Below, one piece after another: positions 1 through 6,297 of a DNA stretch of 17,272 nt. Both the position numbers and the translations under genes were made by a program. Numbering within the stretch: position 1 is the first letter of the stretch; each line of letters starts with the position of its first letter. Source of the stretch: Bacteroidales bacterium. GTDB taxonomy: Bacteria > Bacteroidota > Bacteroidia > Bacteroidales > P3. Location of the stretch: the NCBI GenBank assembly GCA_031271725.1, contig JAISVE010000104.1, positions 1 to 17,272 on the forward strand. The letters run 5' to 3'. The notes under the pieces are model-generated. The model was not told the DNA's origin and did not search any database. It was given only the letters and a program-made list of their open reading frames with translations.

Positions 1-722
1 TCCGAACGAAGTATGCCTTCACCATCAACATTTGACTCATGCACGAAGCCGCTGGAATGTATTATGCGGTTATTGCCAAGATAAATGCCTGCATGAGTAA
101 TTTCGCCGTTTTCGTTATCAAAGAAAAACAGGTCTGCGGGATTTGCTTCTGAGATAAAATTTACCGCCGTACCTTTTTCTGCCTGTTGTGCGGCATCACG
201 CGGCAGGGAAATTCCGTTGAGGCGAAATATCATTTGGACAAATCCGGAACAGTCAATACCGAAAGACGAACGTCCTCCCCAAAGATATGGAGTGTTTATA
301 TATTGTTTTGCGAGTTCTATAATTCTTGCAGGCCCGGTCAGAGTCAAGCCAACTTGATGTATCTTGCCTTCGTATCTGAAGGTAATATTACCCATTTTGA
401 ATTTGCCTTCCGAATATTCTGCAAGTGGACAGCCCACACCAACTCTAAAACGTGCGTAGTCTGTAGAGCGCTCTACTATTGCATCATGGCTTGCAGTAAA
501 AATATTGCTTTCCGGCGGCTTTTCGTCAGCGAGCAGCATTACCTGTTTGCTGTCAACCCATCCGACATAATTATCAAAAAGAGTTCTTATTTTTAGCCAA
601 TGTTGATACTTGTCTTCTATTGCAAACGTTTCACCAAAGAGTAGTTGTGAAACCATTTCCGATGTGTGTGTAATACTTTCTCTGATAGGTATCTGTCCCA
701 AAAGTCCAATTCCGTAATCCAT
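1..722 (-). CDS. NlpC/P60 (C40) family cysteine peptidase with N-terminal SH3-like region, partial
   Basis: Predicted peptidoglycan peptidase that would cut gamma-D-Glu-diamino acid bonds in murein peptides. Read on the minus strand from the ATG at 720-722, it is open for 240 codons and runs off the left edge, so the C-terminus is missing. Residues 1-75 look like a bacterial SH3 domain. The catalytic domain begins near residue 135: TPYLWGGRSS leads into the nucleophile in GIDCSGF (Cys158), ITHAGIYLG holds His210, and IIHSSG holds His222, giving the Cys-His-His set of the family. No signal peptide is visible, as in cytoplasmic YkfC-like enzymes that recycle murein tripeptides; this fits the LD-carboxypeptidase elsewhere in the window, but the substrate is inferred. 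The gene is divergent from tRNA-Gln. Confidence 0.9.
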   Translation of the reverse strand, partial: MDYGIGLLGQIPIRESITHTSEMVSQLLFGETFAIEDKYQHWLKIRTLFDNYVGWVDSKQVMLLADEKPPESNIFTASHDAIVERSTDYARFRVGVGCPLAEYSEGKFKMGNITFRYEGKIHQVGLTLTGPARIIELAKQYINTPYLWGGRSSFGIDCSGFVQMIFRLNGISLPRDAAQQAEKGTAVNFISEANPADLFFFDNENGEITHAGIYLGNNRIIHSSGFVHESNVDGEGILRS

Positions 723-744
723 TATTTTTTGTTTTTCGATAATT

Positions 745-752
745 CAAATATA
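745..752 (-). promoter_or_regulatory. Possible -7 element for the NlpC/P60 gene
   Basis: On the minus strand the bases read TATATTTG, a match to the Bacteroidetes TAnnTTTG element, 22 nt before the ATG at 722. No clear TTTG lies about 19-20 nt further upstream, so this is a weak call. Confidence 0.35.
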
Positions 753-773
753 CGAAAATTCTACTAAAATGAA

Positions 774-805
774 TTTGATATTTGGTAATAATTTTAGTAC
801 CTTTG
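774..805 (+). promoter_or_regulatory. Promoter for tRNA-Gln
   Basis: TTTG at 774-777 and TACCTTTG at 798-805 are separated by 20 nt, matching the Bacteroidetes sigma-ABfr consensus (TTTG, about 19-20 nt, TAnnTTTG). Transcription should start near 811, leaving a leader of roughly 27 nt before the tRNA. Confidence 0.75.
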
Positions 806-837
806 CACTCCTTTTTTGGAAACGTTCTTTTTTATAT

Positions 838-908
838 AGACCTATGGTGTAACGGTAGCACAACAGATTTTGGTTCTGTTAGTCTAGGTTCGAATCCTGG
901 TAGGTCTA
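838..908 (+). tRNA. trnQ: tRNA-Gln (anticodon TTG)
   Basis: A complete cloverleaf can be drawn. Acceptor arm AGACCTA (838-844) pairs with TAGGTCT (901-907), with discriminator A908. U8 is present at 845. The D-stem is GTG/CAC with GG in the loop. Anticodon stem ACAGA (863-867) pairs with TCTGT (875-879) around loop TTTTGGT, so the anticodon is TTG at 870-872, reading CAA/CAG. The T-arm is CTAGG, TTCGAAT, CCTGG (884-900). CCA is not encoded. A good promoter precedes the gene. Confidence 0.96.
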
Positions 909-910
909 CA

Positions 911-1029
911 AAAAGTTTCCATAATTCTACTTATATTTCACAACACTTCTTTCATGGCTCATTTTTTACGGCTCAGTCAGGTACTTAAGTGCCGTTCATT
1001 TGTGTTGATCGTCTATTCTGAAAACTTTT
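911..1029 (-). repeat. Decayed fourth copy of the interspersed palindromic repeat
   Basis: This spacer starts 2 nt after the tRNA and shows the organisation of the three clearer copies. An outer inverted repeat (911-925 with 1015-1029, beginning AAAAGTTT and ending AAACTTTT) encloses ACAC (943-946) and GTGT (1002-1005). The central near-palindrome GGTACTTAAGTGCC is at 980-993. The order ACACTTC..TCATG, then AGTCA(G)GTACTT(A)AGT, then TTC(A)TTTGTGT matches the copy at 4887-5001. About a dozen extra bases near 957-974 and several substitutions suggest decay. Confidence 0.55.
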
Positions 1030-1043
1030 GGCTTTGAATATAA

Positions 1044-1067
1044 AAAAGCCGCTATGAAGCGGCTTTT
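1044..1067. terminator. Bidirectional intrinsic terminator
   Basis: GCCGC (1048-1052) and GCGGC (1059-1063) form a stem around the loop TATGAA, flanked by A4 before and T4 after. On the minus strand it ends in a run of six T. It sits between the convergent tRNA-Gln and acyl-CoA dehydrogenase units and can stop both. Confidence 0.8.
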
Positions 1068-1086
1068 CTGTATATACTGCAAACTC

Positions 1087-2814
1087 TTAATATTTGTAAT
1101 TAGCAATCTTTTCAGGGTTAAAATGCTTCACAAAGCCGGCGTGTTTCTTAACTTCCTCTGCGGCGTGGGTGATAAAAATCTCTGCATTTTTAACGTAGTC
1201 CTCGCTGTTGGACATTCCGGAAGTGATGGCACGCTGGGCATCGAGAACAAGCAGGTGTCCCATAATAGCGTAGCCTGCCATTTCTACAAGACGGCGGGCG
1301 TGGAAGTCAAGTTGCTCCTCGCTCTCGAACCCTTTTACTATGGCAAGCGACTTTTCGTATCTGCTTAGCATTTTGTCGAGCACGGCACGCATTGCCTGGA
1401 GTTCGGGCTTAACGTCCTGTGCAGCATAACTCTTGATAAGGGCGGTGTAAGCGTCAGAGGTTACGAAACGGATAGCGGCAACCACCTGTAACTGCGAAGT
1501 GCCTTCATAAATGGTGAGGATACGGGCATCACGGTAGAGGCGTTCTACGGGAAAGTCCTTCATAAAGCCTGTGCCGCCGTGTATCTGGATAGCATCGTAA
1601 GCATTTTGATTAGCATATTCCGAAGCAAACATTTTAAGCATGGGAGTAAGCATATCGGCGTTACGGCTTGCTTCTTTCATATCCTTGCGCTGTTCCGGAG
1701 TGAGCGTGTTGCCCTCGCGTTGCAGATAAGCATAAGATTTGCTTATATCAACCCAACGGCTTGTTTCGTAGAGAATACTGCGGCTCGCCTCTGTTTTGGC
1801 GCGCATAAGCGACAGTATTTCATAAACTGCGGGAAATTCTATAATTTTCTTTTTGAACTGTTCACGCTCCTGTGCATATTTGAGTGCTTCACGGCAGGCA
1901 GCCTCTGAGAGTCCGACCGACTGTGCGCCAACGCCGAGGCGTGCGCCGTTCATAAGGGACATAACGTATTTTATCAAGCCCAGGCGGGTTTCACCAACAA
2001 GACGTGCGGGTGCGTTTTCAAACACGAGTTCGCAGGTAGGTGAGCCTTTTATACCCATTTTATTTTCAATGCGGCGAACTTTTACACCACCCCATGCCTT
2101 GTCGTGTACAAAGTAGGATAGACCGCGTGCGTCCGAAGTGCCTTCTTCACTGCGTGCGAGAACTAATTTTATTTCTGCATCGCCGTTTGTGATAAAACGT
2201 TTTACACCGTTGAGCAGCCACATTTTTTTGTCCTCATTGTAGGTTGCCTTAAGTTGAACTGCCTGCAAGTCGCTGCCTGCATCGGGTTCTGTCAAGTCCA
2301 TAGAGCAGGTGAAACCTTTTGCAATACGGGGTAGAAATTCCATCTTTATTTCCTCAGAGGCAAATTCCTCAATGGTTTCGGCGCAGTCCTGCAAGCCCCA
2401 GATATTGGCAAAGCCCGCATCACCGCGTGAAACTATTTCCGCTGCCATAACATAAGGCACCATAGAAAAGTTTAAGCCGTCATATTTACGCGGAAGTGCG
2501 AGTCCGTACACACCTGCTTGCGTCAGGGTGTCGTGGTTTTGTTGAGTGCCGCGTGCGTATTTAACGCGATAATTTTCAACGTGAGGTCCTTCATGGTCAA
2601 CATCCTCAGCGTTGGCAGCAATAACCTCGCCTGTGATTTCGCCGATAATTTCGAGTACCTTGTCGTAGCTGTCGATGGTGTCCTCAAAATCCTTTGGGGC
2701 GTAGTCATATTTATCCTTGTCTGCGTAGTTGTTTTCTTTCAAATCCACGCACTTTTTCATCATCGGGTGTGAAAGATGAAATTTTAATGCTTCGTTATCG
2801 TTGTAAAAATTCAT
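1087..2814 (-). CDS. Acyl-CoA dehydrogenase, long form (575 aa) with C-terminal extension
   Basis: FAD enzyme that introduces or, run in reverse, removes the alpha-beta double bond of an acyl-CoA, exchanging electrons with ETF. Visible motifs: the FAD/substrate signature LTEPDAGSD at about residues 174-182; the C-terminal helical-domain signature with QIHGGTGFMKDFP (410-422) and RLYRDARI; and the YEGTSQLQ motif (436-443), whose Glu437 is at the catalytic-base position of short/medium-chain enzymes. At 575 aa it is much longer than the usual ~380; the extra ~120 residues after the active site resemble the C-terminal domain of the larger acyl-CoA dehydrogenase group. It lies downstream of etfB and etfA on the same strand with no promoter seen between, so it is probably their redox partner. 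Chain-length preference cannot be read from sequence. Confidence 0.93.
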   Translation of the reverse strand: MNFYNDNEALKFHLSHPMMKKCVDLKENNYADKDKYDYAPKDFEDTIDSYDKVLEIIGEITGEVIAANAEDVDHEGPHVENYRVKYARGTQQNHDTLTQAGVYGLALPRKYDGLNFSMVPYVMAAEIVSRGDAGFANIWGLQDCAETIEEFASEEIKMEFLPRIAKGFTCSMDLTEPDAGSDLQAVQLKATYNEDKKMWLLNGVKRFITNGDAEIKLVLARSEEGTSDARGLSYFVHDKAWGGVKVRRIENKMGIKGSPTCELVFENAPARLVGETRLGLIKYVMSLMNGARLGVGAQSVGLSEAACREALKYAQEREQFKKKIIEFPAVYEILSLMRAKTEASRSILYETSRWVDISKSYAYLQREGNTLTPEQRKDMKEASRNADMLTPMLKMFASEYANQNAYDAIQIHGGTGFMKDFPVERLYRDARILTIYEGTSQLQVVAAIRFVTSDAYTALIKSYAAQDVKPELQAMRAVLDKMLSRYEKSLAIVKGFESEEQLDFHARRLVEMAGYAIMGHLLVLDAQRAITSGMSNSEDYVKNAEIFITHAAEEVKKHAGFVKHFNPEKIANYKY

Positions 2815-2843
2815 ATTATTACTTTTTTACTTCGTGTTTATTG

Positions 2844-2965
2844 GGAAACTTCTAAAACTTCAAAGATTGAGGCGCGCAAATGCAGAGGTGAGCGAGCGTA
2901 CTGAAGTACGTGACTGAGCCTCAAGTGAAGCGCAACATAAAGATTTGAAGAATTTAGGAGTTTCC
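2844..2965 (+). repeat. Interspersed palindromic repeat, copy between etfA and the acyl-CoA dehydrogenase gene
   Basis: An element of about 122 bp bounded by a long imperfect inverted repeat: 2844-2864 (GGAAACTTCTAAA then ACTTCAAA) pairs with 2944-2965 (TTTGAAG then AATTTAGGAGTTTCC). Inside are GCGC (2874-2877) facing GCGC (2930-2933) and the central palindrome CGTACTGAAGTACG (2897-2910). It begins 1 nt beyond the etfA stop codon and is therefore transcribed within the etf operon message. Confidence 0.85.
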
Positions 2966-2966
2966 A

Positions 2967-3989
2967 TTATTTACTGTGTTCCTTATAATACTTAATCATT
3001 TTCGGCAACACCTCATGCAGCGAGCCGGTAATAACATAGTCGGCAATCGCATTCATCGGCACATTGGGGTCTGTATTTATGCTGATAATCTTTGACGACT
3101 GGTCCATACCTGCACGGTGTTGAACAGAGCCCGAAATACCGCAAGCGATATAGAGTTTCGGACGTACGGTAACACCTGTCTGTCCGATTTGCCTTTCGTG
3201 TTCGATAAAGCCGCCGTCAACCGCAGCACGTGTTGCACCAACCTCACCACCGATAAGTTCGGCAAGGTCGTAAAGCAACTTGAAACTGTCGCGCGAACCT
3301 ACACCGTAGCCGCCCGCAACAATAATCTGCGCACCTTTAATATTAACTTTCTGCGCCTCAATATGACGGTCGATAATCTCGCATACAAAGTCGGCATCGC
3401 TCACGAACTTTGCCACGTCAATCTTTTTTACCTCTCCCTTATATGCAGCATCGTGAGTTTCTTTCTTCATCACGCCTTCACGTACAGTTGCCATTTGCGG
3501 ACGAGTTTCCGGATTCACAATCGTAGCAATAATATTGCCGCCGAAAGCAGGACGAATTTGGTAAAGCAAATTTTCATACTTGTTGCCCGATTTCGGGTCT
3601 TCGTGAGAGCCGATTTCCAGTGAAGTGCAGTCGGCAGTCAAGCCCACGCCGAGTTTGGAAGCAATGCGCGGAGCAAGGTCGCGTCCAACAGAAGTTGCGC
3701 CAAACAGCACGATTTCAGGTTGTTCCTGCTTAAAAAGCCCAACTGTAATAGCCGAGTGGGGCAGGGTAGAAAAAGGAAAAAGGCGTTTGTCGTCAGCAAT
3801 ATGCACTACATCAACACCGTAAGGAAACACTTCCTTTTCAATGCCTGCAAGTCCGCTGCCAATCACAAGTGCCTCAAGTTTAACACCGAGCGAAGCGGCA
3901 AGTTTGCGCCCCTTCGAGAGAAGTTCCAAAGAAACATCCGCAATCTGCTTTTCCTCAGTAACTTCGCAATATACAAAAACATTTTTCAT
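2967..3989 (-). CDS. etfA: Electron transfer flavoprotein subunit alpha (340 aa)
   Basis: The larger ETF subunit, which holds the redox FAD and shuttles electrons between acyl-CoA dehydrogenases and the respiratory chain or other acceptors. The C-terminal FAD domain is clear: AGGYGVGSRDSF (225-236), ATRAAVDGG (252-260), the GQTG motif (269-272), then LYIACGISGSVQHRAGMDQS (279-298), the alpha-subunit signature. The start is set at the ATG at 3987-3989 (MKNVFVYCEV), the usual N-terminus; an in-frame ATG seven codons upstream would overlap etfB and adds residues not typical of the family. With this start the gap to the etfB stop is only 4 nt, so the two are translationally close, as expected for a heterodimer. 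Confidence 0.96.
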   Translation of the reverse strand: MKNVFVYCEVTEEKQIADVSLELLSKGRKLAASLGVKLEALVIGSGLAGIEKEVFPYGVDVVHIADDKRLFPFSTLPHSAITVGLFKQEQPEIVLFGATSVGRDLAPRIASKLGVGLTADCTSLEIGSHEDPKSGNKYENLLYQIRPAFGGNIIATIVNPETRPQMATVREGVMKKETHDAAYKGEVKKIDVAKFVSDADFVCEIIDRHIEAQKVNIKGAQIIVAGGYGVGSRDSFKLLYDLAELIGGEVGATRAAVDGGFIEHERQIGQTGVTVRPKLYIACGISGSVQHRAGMDQSSKIISINTDPNVPMNAIADYVITGSLHEVLPKMIKYYKEHSK

Positions 3990-3993
3990 AATT

Positions 3994-4872
3994 CTATATA
4001 ATATGTTCACTCATCAATTCAACCACAACACTTTCAACGTCTGCGTCAGCCCCTGTAAGCCGCTTTGCGTCCTTGTGAGCAAGCACAACGTTGTCAATCT
4101 TTTTAACCTTGGTAGGCGAGCCACTCAAGCCCAAACGTTCCGGTTCGGCACCTAAATCGTCTGCACTCCATTCGCTTATGCGCAAGTATGAGCAGCTTTC
4201 GAGCATTGAAGAATAGTCTGCACTCTTTGCCTGCAATTCACTTGGCGTAAGGGCGTGCTTGTAGCGCATTGTACGCACAGCATGACGAGGGCGGCAGGGA
4301 GCAGCCGAACTGTGCACTGTTACAAGGCAGGGCAGTTGGCATTTAACCGTTTCCACACCACGTTCAAGGCGGCGTTTAAGCGTTACGGTTTTGCCGTCTA
4401 TCGCCATAAGCTCCTCAGCGTATGTAATCTGCGGAATGTCAAGTTTTTCAGCTGTTTGAGGGCCAACTTGTGCAGTGTCGCCGTCAATAGCCTGTCTGCC
4501 CGAAATAATAACATTATAAGGGGCTAATTTGCGCAAAGCCATAGAAAGCGTATATGAAGTAGCAAGGGTATCTGCACCTGCAAACTTCATATCACTGATA
4601 AGATAGCCTTTGTCGGCACCGCGGTAAAATGATTCGCGGATAACTTCCGCCGCACGACCGGGTCCCATAGAAACCACAATGATTTCCGCCTCCGTACCGG
4701 TTGCAATAGAACGTTCTTTCATCTGAATAGCCATTTCAAGGGCATTCAAATCTTCAGGATTAAAAATAGCCGGCAGTGCAGCCCTGTTAACTGTTCCGTC
4801 GGCTTTCATAGCATCCTTGCCCACATTACGTGTGTCGGGGACTTGTTTTGCTAATACTACTATTCTAAACAT
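3994..4872 (-). CDS. etfB: Electron transfer flavoprotein subunit beta (292 aa)
   Basis: Partner of EtfA. The N-terminus MFRIVVLAKQVPDT and the motif GRQAIDGDTAQVGPQTAEKL (125-144) are typical of EtfB; the latter lies near the nucleotide site, AMP in classical ETFs. VSMGPGRAAEVIRES (67-81) is also family-typical. At 292 aa it is longer than the common ~255, the excess lying toward the C-terminus. First gene of a minus-strand operon etfB-etfA-acyl-CoA dehydrogenase. A promoter lies near 5050-5079, so the message has a leader of about 170 nt that contains a repeat copy. Whether this ETF is a bifurcating type was not settled. Confidence 0.95.
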   Translation of the reverse strand: MFRIVVLAKQVPDTRNVGKDAMKADGTVNRAALPAIFNPEDLNALEMAIQMKERSIATGTEAEIIVVSMGPGRAAEVIRESFYRGADKGYLISDMKFAGADTLATSYTLSMALRKLAPYNVIISGRQAIDGDTAQVGPQTAEKLDIPQITYAEELMAIDGKTVTLKRRLERGVETVKCQLPCLVTVHSSAAPCRPRHAVRTMRYKHALTPSELQAKSADYSSMLESCSYLRISEWSADDLGAEPERLGLSGSPTKVKKIDNVVLAHKDAKRLTGADADVESVVVELMSEHII

Positions 4873-4886
4873 ATCTTATTTTTTAC

Positions 4887-5001
4887 GGAACTTCCAAAAT
4901 CTCAAATTTCTGCATTACACTTCACTCATGTTAAGTCACGTACTTCAGTACGCTCCCTCATCCTTCGTTTGTGTGCGTTAATTTTGAGTTTTATAAATTC
5001 C
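4887..5001 (-). repeat. Interspersed palindromic repeat, copy in the etfB leader
   Basis: An element of about 115 bp bounded by an inverted repeat: 4887-4909 (GGAACTTCCAAAATCTCAAA) faces 4981-5001 (the reverse complement begins GGAATTTATAAAACTCAAAA). The inner pair is ACAC (4917-4920) with GTGT (4971-4974), and the central palindrome CGTACTTCAGTACG is at 4939-4952. It lies 14 nt upstream of the etfB start, inside the predicted 5' leader, and is antisense to etfB relative to the other copies. Confidence 0.85.
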
Positions 5002-5049
5002 TCAGCGTTTATACCTGAATTCTAAATTTCTAAAATTAAACAAAGGTCG

Positions 5050-5079
5050 CAAAGATAATATTTTTTTTCAAATACAAAA
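5050..5079 (-). promoter_or_regulatory. etfB: Promoter for the etfB-etfA-acyl-CoA dehydrogenase operon
   Basis: On the minus strand TATCTTTG (5057-5050) is a full TAnnTTTG match, with TTTTG at 5079-5075 as the upstream element, 17 nt away. Transcription would start near 5044, giving a leader of about 170 nt that includes the repeat at 4887-5001. Confidence 0.65.
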
Positions 5080-5295
5080 GTTATCTTTCTACCGAAATTT
5101 TAACAGAGGGTGCAGAAGTTATTATTGAACAAGTATTATTAGAAAGATAAGTACTATCTTTTTGCAATTCTACATATTTAGATTTTCGTTGAAGAATGTT
5201 GAAAAAAATGACGACTTGCTAAATCTGCCTTTATATCTTGCCGATTATACAGAAACATTTGTGGCAAATAACTTGCCGTCTTTGCAGTAAACTTT
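5080..5295. other. AT-rich spacer between divergent promoters
   Basis: No gene is supported here. The only structure seen is a small hairpin, AAAGATA (5143-5149) with TATCTTT (5155-5161) around AGTAC, followed by a short T run; it is too weak to call a terminator. Short open frames on either strand lack family features. Confidence 0.5.
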
Positions 5296-5326
5296 TTTGT
5301 TTTTATTAAATATAAATCTATCTTTG
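5296..5326 (+). promoter_or_regulatory. Strong promoter for the structured RNA
   Basis: TTTG (5296-5299) and TATCTTTG (5319-5326) are separated by exactly 19 nt, one of the best matches to the Bacteroidetes consensus in the window. Transcription should start near 5333, reading into the folded RNA and, beyond its terminator, the gene at 5618. Confidence 0.75.
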
Positions 5327-5332
5327 TGAAAA

Positions 5333-5550
5333 TTAAATACAGACAAAAGGAATATGAAATAAAAGACAGCGTGCTATAAGCGCGAAAAACATAACCGGAT
5401 AGCGTTAAGAACAAATTCTTGCTCTTGAAAACTCGACACTTTCAAAAGTATATAACAAGAATAAGTGGTAACGCCCCTTTAAGCGGGCTTATTTCTTGTT
5501 ATATTAGGTAGTCGAGACCTCAAGAGCGGATTTTAAGTCCGCTTTTTTTT
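5333..5550 (+). ncRNA. Structured RNA ending in an intrinsic terminator (6S-like candidate or leader RNA)
   Basis: A predicted transcript of about 218 nt. Nested stems: P1 GCTCTTGA (5421-5428) with TCAAGAGC (5520-5527); internal loop AAA/ACC; P2 CTCGAC (5432-5437) with GTCGAG (5511-5516); an asymmetric bubble (5438-5449 against 5505-5510); P3 (5450-5465 with 5488-5504, AACAAGAA facing TTCTTGTT, one bulged T5492); and a G/C apical part with GCCC/GGGC near 5473-5488. A smaller 5' stem is GTGCTAT (5371-5377) with ATAGCGT (5399-5405). A closing stem, large one-sided bubble, apical stem and terminator resemble the plan of 6S RNAs, including the short 6S-Flavo class described in Bacteroidetes, but identity is unproven. 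The alternative is a cis-acting leader for the gene at 5618. No coding potential is seen. Confidence 0.65.
5522..5550 (+). terminator. Intrinsic terminator of the structured RNA
   Basis: AAGAGCGGA (5522-5530) pairs with TCCGCTTTT (5538-5546) around TTTTAAG, with T8 at 5543-5550. Its 5' arm shares bases 5522-5527 with the 3' arm of the RNA's closing stem, so the two helices cannot both be complete. Confidence 0.88.
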
Positions 5551-5573
5551 GTGCCCTTTCCGCCCAAGTTTTT

Positions 5574-5617
5574 AAAAATATTAACTAAAAAATATTAACT
5601 AAAAAAAATTAACAAAA
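5574..5617 (+). promoter_or_regulatory. A-rich leader with three ATTAAC units at 14-nt spacing
   Basis: ATTAAC occurs at 5580, 5594 and 5608, exactly 14 nt apart, separated by runs of A and ending just before the ATG at 5618. No Shine-Dalgarno site and no TAnnTTTG element is present between the terminator and the gene. A-rich, unstructured leaders like this commonly help ribosome loading in Bacteroidetes; the tandem spacing is an observation only. Confidence 0.45.
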
Positions 5618-6283
5618 ATGAAAAAATTTCAAACTTTAACAGTCATTGCGCTTTTGAGCGTATTCACATTTTCTACTGCAATACAAATCTCTTTTGCCCA
5701 GTCGAGCCTTAGCAAGAAACAGGAAAGACAGCGGGACAAAGCCAAAAACAAGCAATATAGAGAGAAAATGCAGAAGTACAAATCTGAGGGTTGGAGCTTA
5801 AGCGGCAGTTCAAGCACCTTGGAGGTAGCGTGGTTTGACCATCAGGCAAAACTGAACGATAAGAACAAAGAGCTAGTTGTAATAGTTTCAAAATGTAAAT
5901 CTATCAATGTTTGCAAACAGTTTGCCTTGAATAATGCAATGAATTATTATGCTGCTTCTGCCGGCGGTAATGTAAAAGGTCGTATAGGCTCTTTATTGCG
6001 CGGTGATGCCAATATGCCCCAAAATGAGGTTGATAAATTTATTGCAGGCTACGAAACTCAGGTTAAAGCCGAGATAGGCGGTGCTTTAACTGCAAGTTTT
6101 TCCGTAGTAAAAGATAACGGTGACGGTACAAAATCTTACGAAAGTTATTTTATCGTCAATGAAGAAGAGGCAAGCCTTGCCCGCGACCGTGCCTTGAAAC
6201 GTTCACTTCTGGAAACCAAGATAGCCGTAAAGGAAGCTGAGGAAATTTCAAAATTTGTAAATGAAGGTTTTGATTTGGAATAA
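5618..6283 (+). CDS. Exported protein, distant LPP20-like relative (221 aa)
   Basis: Function unknown. The signal peptide is clear: MKK, a hydrophobic stretch to about residue 24, and likely cleavage after SFAQ (28), with no lipobox cysteine. A very basic, charged segment follows (31-57, rich in K, R, Q and E, probably helical), then a segment with GWSLSGSSSTLE (58-69) and a predicted alpha/beta domain (85-221) with YETQVKAEIGGAL (145-157). Similar pairs, a basic-linker exported protein followed by an LPP20-like one, occur as hypothetical proteins in other Bacteroidetes, from memory and not searched. First gene of a five-gene run; the next gene starts 14 nt after it. There is no promoter between the upstream terminator and this gene. 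Confidence 0.85.
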   Translation: MKKFQTLTVIALLSVFTFSTAIQISFAQSSLSKKQERQRDKAKNKQYREKMQKYKSEGWSLSGSSSTLEVAWFDHQAKLNDKNKELVVIVSKCKSINVCKQFALNNAMNYYAASAGGNVKGRIGSLLRGDANMPQNEVDKFIAGYETQVKAEIGGALTASFSVVKDNGDGTKSYESYFIVNEEEASLARDRALKRSLLETKIAVKEAEEISKFVNEGFDLE

Positions 6284-6297
6284 CTCTTTGACGTTAT

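Noticed and set aside
3117..3623. 168-codon plus-strand frame inside etfA
   Set aside because: Shadow of etfA, which has unmistakable family motifs on the other strand.
5354..5362. Mini-ORF ATG AAA TAA after AAAGG in the RNA leader, as a possible leader peptide
   Set aside because: Two codons are too few to attenuate by themselves, and such triplets are common in AT-rich DNA.
5178..5414. 78-codon frame on the minus strand in the gene-free stretch
   Set aside because: It runs through the plus-strand promoter and the 5' part of the structured RNA, has no recognisable family features, and its composition is that of AT-rich non-coding DNA.
5333..5550. Known riboswitch classes (TPP, cobalamin, SAM, preQ1), SRP RNA or tmRNA
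   Set aside because: None of the conserved loop sequences I know for these classes are present.
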